In this document: positions 55,843 to 64,000 of the stretch, one piece after another
Layout of the letters: every line of letters starts with the position of its first letter
Numbering within the stretch: the first letter of the stretch is position 1
NCBI RefSeq assembly: GCF_024349785.1
Contig: NZ_AP018817.1
Location: 1,767,501 to 1,831,500, forward strand
From: Sphingomonas bisphenolicum
GTDB lineage: Bacteria > Pseudomonadota > Alphaproteobacteria > Sphingomonadales > Sphingomonadaceae
Reading direction: 5' to 3'
DNA length: 64,000 nucleotides
Program-made: the position numbers and the translations under genes
Notes under the pieces: generated by a model
Seen by the model: the letters and a program-made list of their open reading frames with translations, nothing else
Database searches by the model: none
What the model was told of the DNA's origin: nothing

Positions 55843-58608
55843 ATGAGCATTTACCTGGATTATCTGGCCGAAATCGACAGCCGAAAGACTCAGGGACTTG
55901 CGCCCAAGCCGATCGACGACGGCGCGCTCGTCAAAGAGATTATCGGCCTGATCCAGGATATAGGCAGCGAATATCGCGCCGACGCGCTGAAATTCTTCAT
56001 CTACAACACGCTGCCCGGCACCACGAGCGCGGCGGCCGTCAAGGCGGCGTTCCTCAAGCAGATCGTCCAGGGACAGGCGATCGTCCCGGAAATCACGGTG
56101 GCGTTCGCCTTTGAACTGCTCAGCCACATGAAGGGTGGCCCCTCGATCGCCGTGCTGCTCGACATCGCGCTGGGGGATGACGCCAAGCTCGCCGTTCAGG
56201 CCGGCGAGGTGCTCAAGACCCAATTCTTCCTGTATGACGCCGACATGTTCCGCTTGCGCGACGCCTATGCGGCGGGCAACGCCGTAGCGAAGGACGTGCT
56301 GGAAAGCTACGCCAAGGCCGAATTCTTCACCAAACTCCCCGATGTCGAGGACGAGATCAAGGTCGTGACCTTCATCGCGGGCGAAGGGGATATCTCGACC
56401 GATCTTCTGTCGCCGGGCAACCAGGCGCATTCGCGGTCCGACCGTGAGTTGCACGGCCTGTGCATGATGACGCCGGAGGCGCAGCAGCAGATCGTGGCGT
56501 TGAAGGCCCAGCATCCCGACAAGCGCGTGATGCTGATCGCCGAAAAGGGCACGATGGGCGTGGGGTCGTCGCGCATGTCGGGCGTCAACAATGTGGCGCT
56601 GTGGGCCGGCAAGCAGCAGAGCCCCTATGTGCCCTTCGTCAACTATGCGCCGGTCGTCGCGGGCACCAACGGCATTTCGCCGATCTTCGCGACCACGGTG
56701 GACGTGACCGGGGGCATTGGCCTCAATCTGAAGAACTGGGTCAAGATGACCGGCCCGGACGGCAAGGCGATCCTGAACAATGATGGCAATCCGGTGCTGG
56801 AAGAGGCCTTCTCGGTCGCGACCGGTACGGTGCTGAAGATCGACGTCAAGAACAAGAAGCTGACCGATGAGGCCGGCAAGGAACTGGCCGACGTCGCCGC
56901 CGCGTTCACGCCGCAGAAGATGGAATTCATGAAGGCGGGCAGCAGCTACGCCATCGTCTTCGGCAAGAAGCTCCAGACCTTTGCCGCCGAGACGCTGGGC
57001 GTCGAAGCGCCGGCGGTCTTCGCGCCGAACAAGGAAATCTCGGTCGAGGGCCAGGGCCTGACCGCGGTGGAGAAAATCTTCAACCGCAATGCCGTCGGCG
57101 TCGCACCGGGCAAGCTGCTGCACGCCGGTTCGGACGTGCGCGTCACCGTGAACATCGTCGGTTCGCAGGACACCACAGGTCTGATGACCGCGCAGGAACT
57201 GGAAGCGATGGCGGCCACCGTCATCTCGCCGCTGGTCGACGGCGCATATCAGTCGGGCTGCCACACGGCATCGGTCTGGGACAAGAAGGCGCAGGCCAAC
57301 ATTCCCAAGCTGATGAGCTTCATGAACAATTTCGGCCTCATCACCGCGCGCGACCCCAAGGGCGTCTATCATGCGATGACCGACGTCATCCACAAGGTGC
57401 TGAACGACATCACCGTGGACGACTGGGCGATCATCATCGGCGGCGACAGCCATACCCGTATGTCGAAGGGCGTGGCGTTCGGCGCGGACTCCGGCACGGT
57501 GGCGCTCGCGCTGGCCACCGGCGAAGCGACCATGCCGATACCGCAGTCGGTCAAGGTCACGTTCAAGGGCAAGATGCAGCCCTATATGGATTTCCGCGAC
57601 GTCGTCCACGCGACGCAGGCGCAGATGCTGCACCAGTTCGGCGGCGAGAATGTGTTCCAGGGCCGCATCATCGAAGTCCATATCGGCACACTGCTGGCCG
57701 ACCAGGCCTTCACCTTCACCGACTGGACGGCCGAAATGAAGGCCAAGGCGTCGATCTGCATTTCCGAAGACGCGACTCTGATCGAGTCGCTGGAAATCGC
57801 CAAGTCGCGCATCCAGATCATGATCGACAAGGGCATGGAAAATGCGGCCTGCACCCTGAAGGGCCTGATCGCCTTGGCTGACAAGCGCATCGCCGAAATC
57901 CGCTCGGGCGAGAAGCCCGCGTTGACGCCGGACGCCAATGCGAAATATTTCGCCGAAGTCGTGGTCGATCTGGATCTGATCGACGAACCGATGATCGCCG
58001 ACCCGGACGTCAACAATGCCGATGTGTCGAAGCGGTATACCCACGACACGATCCGCCCCGTCTCCTATTATGGCGGCACGAAGAAGGTCGACCTGGGCTT
58101 CATCGGGTCGTGCATGGTGCATAAAGGCGACATGAAGATCCTGGCGCAGATGTTGAAGAATATCGAAGCGACGCAGGGCAAGGTCGAGTTCAAGGCGCCG
58201 CTGGTCGTCGCCCCGCCGACCTATAATATCGTCGACGAGCTCAAGGCCGAAGGCGATTGGGACGTGCTCAAGAAATATGCCGGATTCGAATTCGACGACG
58301 TGGCGCCCAAGACCGCCGCGCGCACCGAATATGAGAATATGCTGTATCTGGAGCGTCCGGGCTGCAACCTGTGCATGGGCAATCAGGAAAAGGCCGCGAA
58401 GGGCGATACCGTCCTCGCCACTTCGACCCGCCTGTTCCAGGGCCGCGTCGTGGAAGACACCGCCAACAAGAAGGGGGAATCGCTGCTCGCCTCGACCCCG
58501 GTCGTGGTACTGTCGACCATCCTGGGCCGCACGCCGAACATGGACGAGTATAAGAGCGCTGTTACGGGCATCGACCTGACCAAGTTCGCGCCGTCCGCCG
58601 CGCACTGA
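55843..58608 (+). CDS. acnB: Aconitate hydratase B (bifunctional 2-methylisocitrate dehydratase)
   Basis: AcnB (921 residues) interconverts citrate and isocitrate and, in many bacteria, acts on 2-methylisocitrate in propionate degradation. The N-terminal HEAT-like domain, the swivel domain (EKGTMGVGSSRMSGVNNVA) and the catalytic segments GGDSHTRMSKGVAFGADSG, GFIGSCMVHKGDM and the cluster region GCNLCMGNQ are intact. Length is usual. GGGAACGAG precedes ATG 55843. A second, unrelated-type aconitase (acnA) lies 650 bases downstream on the same strand. Confidence 0.96.
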   Translation: MSIYLDYLAEIDSRKTQGLAPKPIDDGALVKEIIGLIQDIGSEYRADALKFFIYNTLPGTTSAAAVKAAFLKQIVQGQAIVPEITVAFAFELLSHMKGGPSIAVLLDIALGDDAKLAVQAGEVLKTQFFLYDADMFRLRDAYAAGNAVAKDVLESYAKAEFFTKLPDVEDEIKVVTFIAGEGDISTDLLSPGNQAHSRSDRELHGLCMMTPEAQQQIVALKAQHPDKRVMLIAEKGTMGVGSSRMSGVNNVALWAGKQQSPYVPFVNYAPVVAGTNGISPIFATTVDVTGGIGLNLKNWVKMTGPDGKAILNNDGNPVLEEAFSVATGTVLKIDVKNKKLTDEAGKELADVAAAFTPQKMEFMKAGSSYAIVFGKKLQTFAAETLGVEAPAVFAPNKEISVEGQGLTAVEKIFNRNAVGVAPGKLLHAGSDVRVTVNIVGSQDTTGLMTAQELEAMAATVISPLVDGAYQSGCHTASVWDKKAQANIPKLMSFMNNFGLITARDPKGVYHAMTDVIHKVLNDITVDDWAIIIGGDSHTRMSKGVAFGADSGTVALALATGEATMPIPQSVKVTFKGKMQPYMDFRDVVHATQAQMLHQFGGENVFQGRIIEVHIGTLLADQAFTFTDWTAEMKAKASICISEDATLIESLEIAKSRIQIMIDKGMENAACTLKGLIALADKRIAEIRSGEKPALTPDANAKYFAEVVVDLDLIDEPMIADPDVNNADVSKRYTHDTIRPVSYYGGTKKVDLGFIGSCMVHKGDMKILAQMLKNIEATQGKVEFKAPLVVAPPTYNIVDELKAEGDWDVLKKYAGFEFDDVAPKTAARTEYENMLYLERPGCNLCMGNQEKAAKGDTVLATSTRLFQGRVVEDTANKKGESLLASTPVVVLSTILGRTPNMDEYKSAVTGIDLTKFAPSAAH

Positions 58609-58633
58609 TCGAAGGGGGCTAAGGCCCTCCCGT

Positions 58634-58688
58634 GACAAGGCCGCCGCCGCATTTTCCCTTTAAGGGAAAGTGCGGCGGCGGCCTTGTC
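58634..58688. terminator. Long near-perfect hairpin after acnB
   Basis: A 27-base left arm starting GACAAGGCCGCCGCCGC is mirrored around one central base by a right arm ending in GCGGCGGCGGCCTTGTC, with one mismatch. It is unusually long, and the following bases (GTTTGTGG) do not form a good T-tract, so it may be a repeat, an RNA-stability structure or a terminator. Confidence 0.7.
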
Positions 58689-58726
58689 GTTTGTGGCTCA
58701 TCGGAGTGGCGCAAGCTTTGATACGA

Positions 58727-58762
58727 GGCTTCGACTTCGCTCAGCCTCTACTCAGCATGAAC
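58727..58762. repeat. Fragment of the dispersed palindromic repeat
   Basis: GGCTTCGACTTCGCTCAGCC and GCATGAACGGG resemble the right part of the CCGTTCG...CGAACGG element. The rest of the copy is missing. Confidence 0.5.
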
Positions 58763-58798
58763 GGGAAGGAGGTAGGCAAGTGATCTGCGCAAGCGACG

Positions 58799-58999
58799 TC
58801 AGGAAAAGCCGCCGAGCCATGTGCGATGCTGCGATGCAGCAAGGGGCAGGGGCGTGTCGCAATAAGCGCATTCCGCGACGACGCGACCGACGATCCACTG
58901 CATGCCGCCACAGTCGGGGCAGGGCGTTTTTCGGCCCTGATAATATTGCGGATTGATAGCAATAAGTGCCGATCCGGCTGGCAAAAGACATGTGTCCAT
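58799..58999 (-). CDS. Small zinc-ribbon protein, 66 residues
   Basis: ATG 58999 is preceded by GGGGAG and encodes 66 residues with two CxxC pairs: CPDCGG near residue 27 and CAYCDT near residue 44, plus a stretch ALIAINPQYYQGRKTP. The arrangement suggests a zinc ribbon, and the pattern looks like a conserved sphingomonad hypothetical protein. It is antisense to the acnB-acnA spacing and between the two aconitases. The role is unknown; nucleic acid or protein binding is possible. Confidence 0.65.
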   Translation of the reverse strand: MDTCLLPAGSALIAINPQYYQGRKTPCPDCGGMQWIVGRVVAECAYCDTPLPLAASQHRTWLGGFS

Positions 59000-59256
59000 G
59001 ACTGTCTCCCCTTTTCTGCCGACGCAACGTTTAAAGGGGCGAAACATATCCCTACATAGGGGGCTCAGGCTGCGTCGCCATTTGACTTGACCCCTGCAAA
59101 TGATATGGCGCTGCAGCATCGGGACATACCTGCTTCGACCATGGGTTGGGGCGCATCCCTGCCACCTTGCCGTGCGGTTTTGTCGTCGCCGATCGGCGAG
59201 CCTCTGGTGGAAACGCGCCATCCTCTGGCCGGGCCATGCGAGGAGACGCACATCTT

Positions 59257-61926
59257 ATGACCGCCATCGGACAGGATACTCTGGGCACCCGCGACACGCT
59301 GAGCGTCGACGGCAAGGACATTGCCTATTATTCGCTCAAGAAAGCGGCGGCCAAGCTTGGAGATGTGTCGCGCCTCCCTTTTTCGATGAAGGTGCTGCTG
59401 GAGAATCTGCTCCGTTTCGAGGATGGGGTCACCGTCACCACCGCCGACATTCAGGCGATCGTCGACTGGCAGAATGACAAGGGCAAGGCCGAGCGTGAGA
59501 TCCAATATCGTCCGGCGCGGGTGCTGCTGCAGGACTTCACGGGCGTTCCCTGTGTGGTTGACCTCGCCGCGATGCGCGACGCCATGAACGCGCTGGGCGC
59601 GGATGCGAGCAAGATCAACCCGCAGGTGCCCGTCCATCTGGTCATCGACCATAGCGTCATGGTCGACGAGTTCGGCACGCCCAAGGCGTTCGAGCAGAAT
59701 GTGGAAATCGAATATCAGCGCAATATGGAGCGCTACGACTTTCTGAAGTGGGGCAGCAAGAGCCTGGCCAACTTCTATGCCGTGCCGCCCGGCACCGGCA
59801 TCTGCCATCAGGTCAATCTGGAGAATATCGCGCAGGCCGTATGGTCCTCGGTCGATGTCGACGGTACCACCGTCGCCTATCCCGACACCTGCGTCGGCAC
59901 CGACAGCCACACCACGATGATCAACGGCCTGGGCGTGCTGGGCTGGGGCGTGGGCGGCATCGAGGCGGAAGCGGCGATGCTGGGCCAGCCCGTTTCCATG
60001 CTGATCCCCGAAGTCGTCGGCTTCAAATTCACCGGCAATCTGAGGGAAGGCGTGACCGCCACCGATCTTGTCCTGACCTGCACCCAGATGCTGCGTGCGC
60101 GCGGCGTCGTCGGTCGCTTCGTGGAATATTTCGGTCCCGGCCTTGCCACCCTGTCGCTCGCCGATCGTGCGACGCTGGCCAATATGGCGCCGGAATATGG
60201 CGCGACTTGCGGCTTCTTCGGTATCGACGACAAAACGCTGGATTATATGCGCCTGACCGGCCGCACCGACGAAAATATCGCGCTGGTCGAAGCCTATGCC
60301 AAGGAGCAGGGCTTCTGGATCGATCCGGCCATCGAACCGGTCTTCACCGACACGCTGGAATTGGACCTCTCCACGGTCGTCCCCAGCCTTGCCGGCCCCA
60401 AGCGCCCGCAGGACCGCGTCGCTCTGCCGGACGTGGATGACGTGTTCAACGCCGATCTGGTCAACACCTACAAGAAGACGCAGCAGCGCGTACCGGTCGA
60501 TGGCAAGGATTTCGACATTGGCGATGGCGACGTCACCATTGCAGCTATCACCAGCTGCACCAACACGTCGAACCCCAGCGTCATGATCGCTGCCGGCCTG
60601 GTCGCCAAGAAGGCGAACGAACTGGGCCTCAAGCCCAAGCCCTGGGTCAAGACGTCGCTCGCCCCCGGTTCGCAGGTCGTCACGGACTATTTCAACAAGG
60701 CTGGCCTTCAGGAGCATCTGGACGCGATCGGCTTCAACCTCGTCGGTTATGGCTGCACCACCTGCATCGGCAATAGCGGCCCGCTGGCTGAACCGATCAG
60801 CAGGGCGATCAATGAAAACGGCCTGGTGGCCGCCGCCGTCATCTCCGGCAACCGCAACTTCGAAGGCCGCGTGTCGCCCGACGTGCGCGCCAACTTCCTC
60901 GCCAGCCCGCCGCTGGTGGTTGCCTACGCTCTCAAGGGGACGGTGATCGAGGATTTCCTGACTACGCCGATCGGTCAGGGCGCCAGCGGTCGGGATGTGT
61001 ATCTCAGGGATATCTGGCCGACCAATGATGAGGTCGCATCGACCATCGCAGGCTGTATGGATCGTCCGATGTTCCAGGCGCGCTATGCCAATGTCTACAA
61101 GGGCGACGAACATTGGCAGGCGATCGACGTTACCGGCAGCGATACCTACAAATGGCGCGCCGGTTCGACCTATGTCGCCAACCCGCCCTATTTCGAAGGG
61201 CTGACCATGACTCCGGCGCCGGTCACCGACATCATCGAAGCAAAGCCGCTGGCGATCTTCGGCGATTCCATCACGACCGACCACATCTCGCCGGCCGGAT
61301 CAATCAAGGCGACCTCGCCCGCGGGCAAGTGGCTGAGCGAGCATCAGGTCGCGCAGGCCGACTATAACAGCTATGGTTCGCGGCGCGGCCATCATGAGGT
61401 CATGATGCGCGGCACCTTCGCCAATATCCGCATCAAGAATCTGATGCTGGACGGCGTCGAGGGCGGCATGACCCGCTATGACGGCGACGTCATGCCGATC
61501 TACGACGCGGCGATGAAGCACAAGGCCGACGGCACCCCGCTCGTGGTCATCGGCGGCAAGGAATATGGCACCGGATCGTCGCGTGACTGGGCGGCCAAGG
61601 GCACGAACCTGCTGGGCGTCCGCTCGGTGATCGTCGAAAGCTTTGAGCGTATCCACCGTTCGAACCTGGTCGGCATGGGCGTGCTGCCGCTGCAGTTCAA
61701 GAATGGCGAGAACAAGGACCTATTCGGTTTCACCGGCGATGAAACCTTCACCATCCAGAATGTCGCGGGTTTGAAGCCCCGCCAGGACGTGGACGTGATC
61801 GTGAAGCGCGCCGACGGCTCGACCTTCACCTTCACCGCGTTGTGCCGGATCGATACCGTCAACGAACTGGAATATTTCCTGAACGGCGGCATCCTCCAAT
61901 ATGTGCTGCGCAAGCTGGCCGCTTGA
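59257..61926 (+). CDS. acnA: Aconitate hydratase A
   Basis: AcnA (889 residues) is the main tricarboxylic acid cycle aconitase and can act as an RNA-binding sensor when its cluster is lost. The catalytic and cluster motifs [43 protein letters not shown] and [16 protein letters not shown] are present. Length is typical. Start 59257 follows AGGAG at about 11 bases; the N-terminus ([16 protein letters not shown]) matches homologues. It follows acnB and a zinc-ribbon gene. Confidence 0.97.
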   Translation: MTAIGQDTLGTRDTLSVDGKDIAYYSLKKAAAKLGDVSRLPFSMKVLLENLLRFEDGVTVTTADIQAIVDWQNDKGKAEREIQYRPARVLLQDFTGVPCVVDLAAMRDAMNALGADASKINPQVPVHLVIDHSVMVDEFGTPKAFEQNVEIEYQRNMERYDFLKWGSKSLANFYAVPPGTGICHQVNLENIAQAVWSSVDVDGTTVAYPDTCVGTDSHTTMINGLGVLGWGVGGIEAEAAMLGQPVSMLIPEVVGFKFTGNLREGVTATDLVLTCTQMLRARGVVGRFVEYFGPGLATLSLADRATLANMAPEYGATCGFFGIDDKTLDYMRLTGRTDENIALVEAYAKEQGFWIDPAIEPVFTDTLELDLSTVVPSLAGPKRPQDRVALPDVDDVFNADLVNTYKKTQQRVPVDGKDFDIGDGDVTIAAITSCTNTSNPSVMIAAGLVAKKANELGLKPKPWVKTSLAPGSQVVTDYFNKAGLQEHLDAIGFNLVGYGCTTCIGNSGPLAEPISRAINENGLVAAAVISGNRNFEGRVSPDVRANFLASPPLVVAYALKGTVIEDFLTTPIGQGASGRDVYLRDIWPTNDEVASTIAGCMDRPMFQARYANVYKGDEHWQAIDVTGSDTYKWRAGSTYVANPPYFEGLTMTPAPVTDIIEAKPLAIFGDSITTDHISPAGSIKATSPAGKWLSEHQVAQADYNSYGSRRGHHEVMMRGTFANIRIKNLMLDGVEGGMTRYDGDVMPIYDAAMKHKADGTPLVVIGGKEYGTGSSRDWAAKGTNLLGVRSVIVESFERIHRSNLVGMGVLPLQFKNGENKDLFGFTGDETFTIQNVAGLKPRQDVDVIVKRADGSTFTFTALCRIDTVNELEYFLNGGILQYVLRKLAA

Positions 61927-61953
61927 TCGGCTGATCCGCTGGAGTAAGGCAGG

Positions 61954-61984
61954 AGGGCTTCTCCCAGACGGGAGGAGCCCTTTT
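61954..61984 (+). terminator. Intrinsic terminator after acnA
   Basis: AGGGCTTCTCCC, loop AGAC, GGGAGGAGCCCT then TTTT. The 12-bp stem has one G-U pair. Confidence 0.85.
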
Positions 61985-61998
61985 CTCTGGGGGCGGAT

Positions 61999-62253
61999 GT
62001 GGCGCTGTTCGTGGAAATCATCGGCTGGACCGGCGCGCTGCTGGTGCTGGCCGCCTATGTCGGCGTGTCGACCGGGCGACTGTCGGGCGGATCGGCGACC
62101 TTCCAGTGGCTGAATGCGGTCGGCGCCACCCTGTTCGTCCTCAACACCTGGTGGCATGGCGCCTTTCCATCGATGGTGCTCAACATCATCTGGAGCGTCG
62201 TCGGCTTCGTCACCCTATGGCGCATCGGACGCCGGAGAATGTCCCGCTCATGA
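61999..62253 (+). CDS. Small membrane protein, CBU_0592-like
   Basis: The 84-residue product begins at GTG 61999 after GGGGGCGG and has two to three hydrophobic helices (about 4-20, 37-50 and 57-75). The pattern EIIGWTGALLVLAAYVGVS with SATFQWLNAVGATLFVLNT matches the small CBU_0592 family. Function is unknown. Its stop overlaps the following start (ATGA). Confidence 0.7.
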   Translation: MALFVEIIGWTGALLVLAAYVGVSTGRLSGGSATFQWLNAVGATLFVLNTWWHGAFPSMVLNIIWSVVGFVTLWRIGRRRMSRS

Positions 62254-62912
62254 CCCGCTTCATCGACCTCAGCCATGCTATCGAACATGGGATGCAGACC
62301 TATAAGGGCGTCGCCGCGCCGCATATCTGCGATTATTGGACCCGCGAACAGTCGCGCGCCACCTATGCCGATGGTAGCGCCTTCCAGATGGGGCGGATCG
62401 ATATGGTGTCTAACACGGGAACCTATCTGGATGCGCCCTTCCATCGGTTTGAGGAGGGCGACGACTTGTCGATGCTGGCGCTGGAGCGGCTGGCGAGCCT
62501 GCCCGCGATCACCGTGCGAAGGCCGTTCGAAAAGGTGGGGCTGGCGACCGACGCGGCCGATCTGGACGGGATCGATGTGGCGGGACGGGCGGTGCTGGTC
62601 CACACTGGCTGGGACCGGCACTGGCGCATGCCGACCTATTTCGAGGAGCATCCCTTCCTGACCGAGGCGGCGGCGCGGCTGTTGGCGGAGCGCGGCGCGA
62701 AGCTGGTGGGTATCGACAGCCATAATATCGACGATACCCGCCCCGGCACCGGCCGCCCGGTGCATCGCGAACTGCTGGGCGCAGGCGTGCCGATCTGTGA
62801 GCATATGACCAATCTCGGCGCGCTGCCGGAGGATGGCTTCGCCTTTACCGCCGTGCCGCCCAAGGTGATGGGCATGGGGACGTTTCCGGTGCGGGCCTTT
62901 GCTTCCTTATAG
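62250..62912 (+). CDS. Cyclase-family hydrolase (kynurenine formamidase-like fold)
   Basis: The 220-residue product has the cyclase/KynB fold (TRFIDLSHAIEHGMQTYKG, VDLDG-like segment, HTGWDRHW, GIDSHNIDD). The usual metal motif HxGTHxDxPxH is changed here to NTGTYLDAPFH, so the first and second His are replaced by Asn and Tyr. A later metal ligand set may still be present. It could be a substrate-shifted member of the family. It is coupled to the small membrane protein upstream by ATGA and faces the phosphatase-like gene at its 3' end. Confidence 0.8.
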   Translation: MTRFIDLSHAIEHGMQTYKGVAAPHICDYWTREQSRATYADGSAFQMGRIDMVSNTGTYLDAPFHRFEEGDDLSMLALERLASLPAITVRRPFEKVGLATDAADLDGIDVAGRAVLVHTGWDRHWRMPTYFEEHPFLTEAAARLLAERGAKLVGIDSHNIDDTRPGTGRPVHRELLGAGVPICEHMTNLGALPEDGFAFTAVPPKVMGMGTFPVRAFASL

Positions 62913-63244
62913 TGGCAGAAAGCGGCCATTCTTGCTTGTAGCAGGGCGATCAATTGCGGGTCCATAAACTCATAGTCGTCGGGGATGTCGAGGCAGACTA
63001 TCCGCGTGCCGTTCAATGCGGAACGAAAACGTTTCTGGATTTTGTTGCGGTGGGTCTTCTCCATGACGAAGATAGTGTCGGCCCACCGGAGCATTTCGTC
63101 GTCCAGCGGGGTTTCCGCATCATGGTTCGTTCCCGCAGACCGGGTTTCGATGCCGGGATGATCGGTGAAAATCTGCTCGGCGGTGGGACTACGAAGCCGG
63201 TTCTGGCTACAGATGAAGAGATAATGCCTTTCTCTCTGCATCAT
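62636..63244 (-). CDS. Low-molecular-weight phosphotyrosine phosphatase-like protein with read-through C-terminus
   Basis: The N-terminal 110 residues match a compact phosphatase subfamily: LFICSQNRLRSPTAEQIF carries the P-loop CX5R (CSQNRLR), then SAGTNHDAETP, VMEKTHRNKI and DIPDDYEFMDP. Relatives end about residue 108-112. Here no stop occurs and the frame runs another 90 residues antisense over the cyclase gene to 62636, giving 202 residues. The extension is probably a lost stop codon. The start overlaps the stop of the GH92 gene (ATGATG). Confidence 0.7.
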   Translation of the reverse strand: MMQRERHYLFICSQNRLRSPTAEQIFTDHPGIETRSAGTNHDAETPLDDEMLRWADTIFVMEKTHRNKIQKRFRSALNGTRIVCLDIPDDYEFMDPQLIALLQARMAAFCHYKEAKARTGNVPMPITLGGTAVKAKPSSGSAPRLVICSQIGTPAPSSSRCTGRPVPGRVSSILWLSIPTSFAPRSANSRAAASVRKGCSSK

Positions 63245-64000
63245 CGTCCATAACCAGTCATCGAATAAGGCCGCGCTTTCACGCCGGTCGCCCATATCTT
63301 GTTGGGCGTAGCCTGCATGGTGAAGCGCAGTTCGCCGCCGGCCCGAATCTCCGCGTCTGTAATATAGCTGCGCTCCAGCGGCTGGCCGTTCAGCGTCACC
63401 TTGCCGATATAGCGGTTGGTGTCGGACAGGCCATCGGTCAGCACCGTGAACCGCTTGTCGCCGACCTGCATCTCCGCCCGCTCCACGAAGGGCCGTCCGA
63501 TCACATATTCGTTGCTGCCCGGCGCGACCGGATAGAAGCCCAAGGCGGTGAAGACGAGCCAGGCGGACATCTGGCCGAGGTCGTCATTGCCCGCGAGGCC
63601 GTCGGGCGTTGGCTTATACTGGCTCTCGACGATCTGCCTCAGCCGCTCCTGCGTGCGCCAGGGTTGCCCTGCATAGCTGTAGAGATAGGCGACATGGTGG
63701 CTGGGTTCGTTGCCATGGATATATTGGCCGATCAGGCCGGCAATATCCTCGGCATGGCTATAGTCGATCCTGCTATTGTCATAATCGAACATGGCGTCCA
63801 GCTTCGCGACGGATTTTGCGTCGCCGCCCAGCAAACGGAACAGGCCGCCCTGATCCTGCGGCATGAACCAGCTATATTGCCAGGCATTGCCCTCCGTATA
63901 GTCCGACCCATAGTTGATCGCGGTCGGATCGAAAGGCGTGCGGAAGCTGCCGTCGGCCTTGCGCGCGCGCAGGAAGCCGGTCTTCGCGTCGAAGCTATTG
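63241..64000 (-). CDS. GH92 alpha-1,2-mannosidase, 3' part (runs off the window)
   Basis: The visible 252 residues belong to the C-terminal half of a glycoside hydrolase family 92 alpha-mannosidase. Motifs include YTEGNAWQYSWF, EPSHHVAYLYSY, GLAGNDDLGQMSAWLVF and ALGFYPVAPGSNEYVIGRP. GH92 enzymes trim alpha-mannose from glycans with calcium. The 5' end lies beyond 64000. The gene ends by overlapping the phosphatase-like start, so the two are likely co-transcribed. Confidence 0.9.
   Translation of the reverse strand, partial: NSFDAKTGFLRARKADGSFRTPFDPTAINYGSDYTEGNAWQYSWFMPQDQGGLFRLLGGDAKSVAKLDAMFDYDNSRIDYSHAEDIAGLIGQYIHGNEPSHHVAYLYSYAGQPWRTQERLRQIVESQYKPTPDGLAGNDDLGQMSAWLVFTALGFYPVAPGSNEYVIGRPFVERAEMQVGDKRFTVLTDGLSDTNRYIGKVTLNGQPLERSYITDAEIRAGGELRFTMQATPNKIWATGVKARPYSMTGYGR

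Noticed and set aside
55678..58638. 986-codon frame antisense to acnB
   Set aside because: Shadow of acnB with no family features.
59065..61284. 739-codon frame antisense to acnA
   Set aside because: Shadow of acnA.

Overview
The window reads as ordinary chromosome of an alphaproteobacterium of the family Sphingomonadaceae (Sphingomonas/Sphingobium type). This is inferred from high GC, the gene orders rimP-nusA-ylxR-infB-rbfA, truB-rpsO-pnp and bamD-recN-ligA, a PhyR/NepR/EcfG general stress response locus, a CIRCE-controlled groESL, and dispersed palindromes of the CCGTTCG...CGAACGG type. No rRNA, tRNA, CRISPR array, insertion sequence or prophage was seen.

Layout. 57-1196: lipoprotein sugar dehydrogenase. 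1463-14673: translation and RNA-metabolism block (rimP, nusA, ylxR, infB, rbfA, truB, rpsO, pnp). It is interrupted by an AbrB-like protein, an esterase-like hydrolase, thymidine kinase, an acetyltransferase and a HAD phosphatase broken by one amber codon. truB carries a palindromic repeat inserted in frame. 14831-21225: HWE-type histidine kinase, then bamD, recN, two small genes and ligA. 21284-23873: HxlR regulator diverging from an NAD(P)-binding protein, a YghU-type glutathione transferase and a universal stress protein. 24086-26293: heat-shock promoter, CIRCE, groES and groEL. 26456-32010: Excalibur protein, two acetyltransferase genes (one fused to MarR), a GGDEF-EAL enzyme and an RpfF-like DSF synthase.

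32089-37459: tgt, then the general stress response locus. A histidine-kinase-like protein with a degenerate ATPase domain and nepR lie on the minus strand; phyR, a 43-residue membrane protein, ecfG and an 87-residue membrane protein lie on the plus strand. Near-ideal EcfG promoters (GGAAC-N16/17-CGTT) precede the two small membrane genes. A second set of likely stress genes (DUF2383, DUF1328, DUF5818) at 52795-53814 has weaker EcfG-like promoters between two head-to-head genes.

37710-44591: polyisoprenyl-phosphate sugar transferase, prsK, prsR and a large TPR protein, which form an exopolysaccharide/PEP-CTERM regulatory operon without an exosortase in view. 44626-51670: GntR regulator, nitroreductase, a coupled peptide transporter plus two amidohydrolases (the second has a repeat in its signal peptide and lacks the HxH metal motif), a membrane protein and an SH3 protein. 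51793-64000: 2-hydroxyacid dehydrogenase, stress genes, a DUF885 hydrolase, acnB, a zinc-ribbon protein, acnA, a small membrane protein, a cyclase-family hydrolase, a low-molecular-weight phosphatase-like protein and the 3' part of a GH92 mannosidase.

The most interesting points are the repeats domesticated inside truB and the amidohydrolase gene, the stress locus with hidden small membrane proteins and a probable kinase-dead PhyP-type regulator, and an RpfF homologue that keeps both catalytic glutamates beside a c-di-GMP enzyme.
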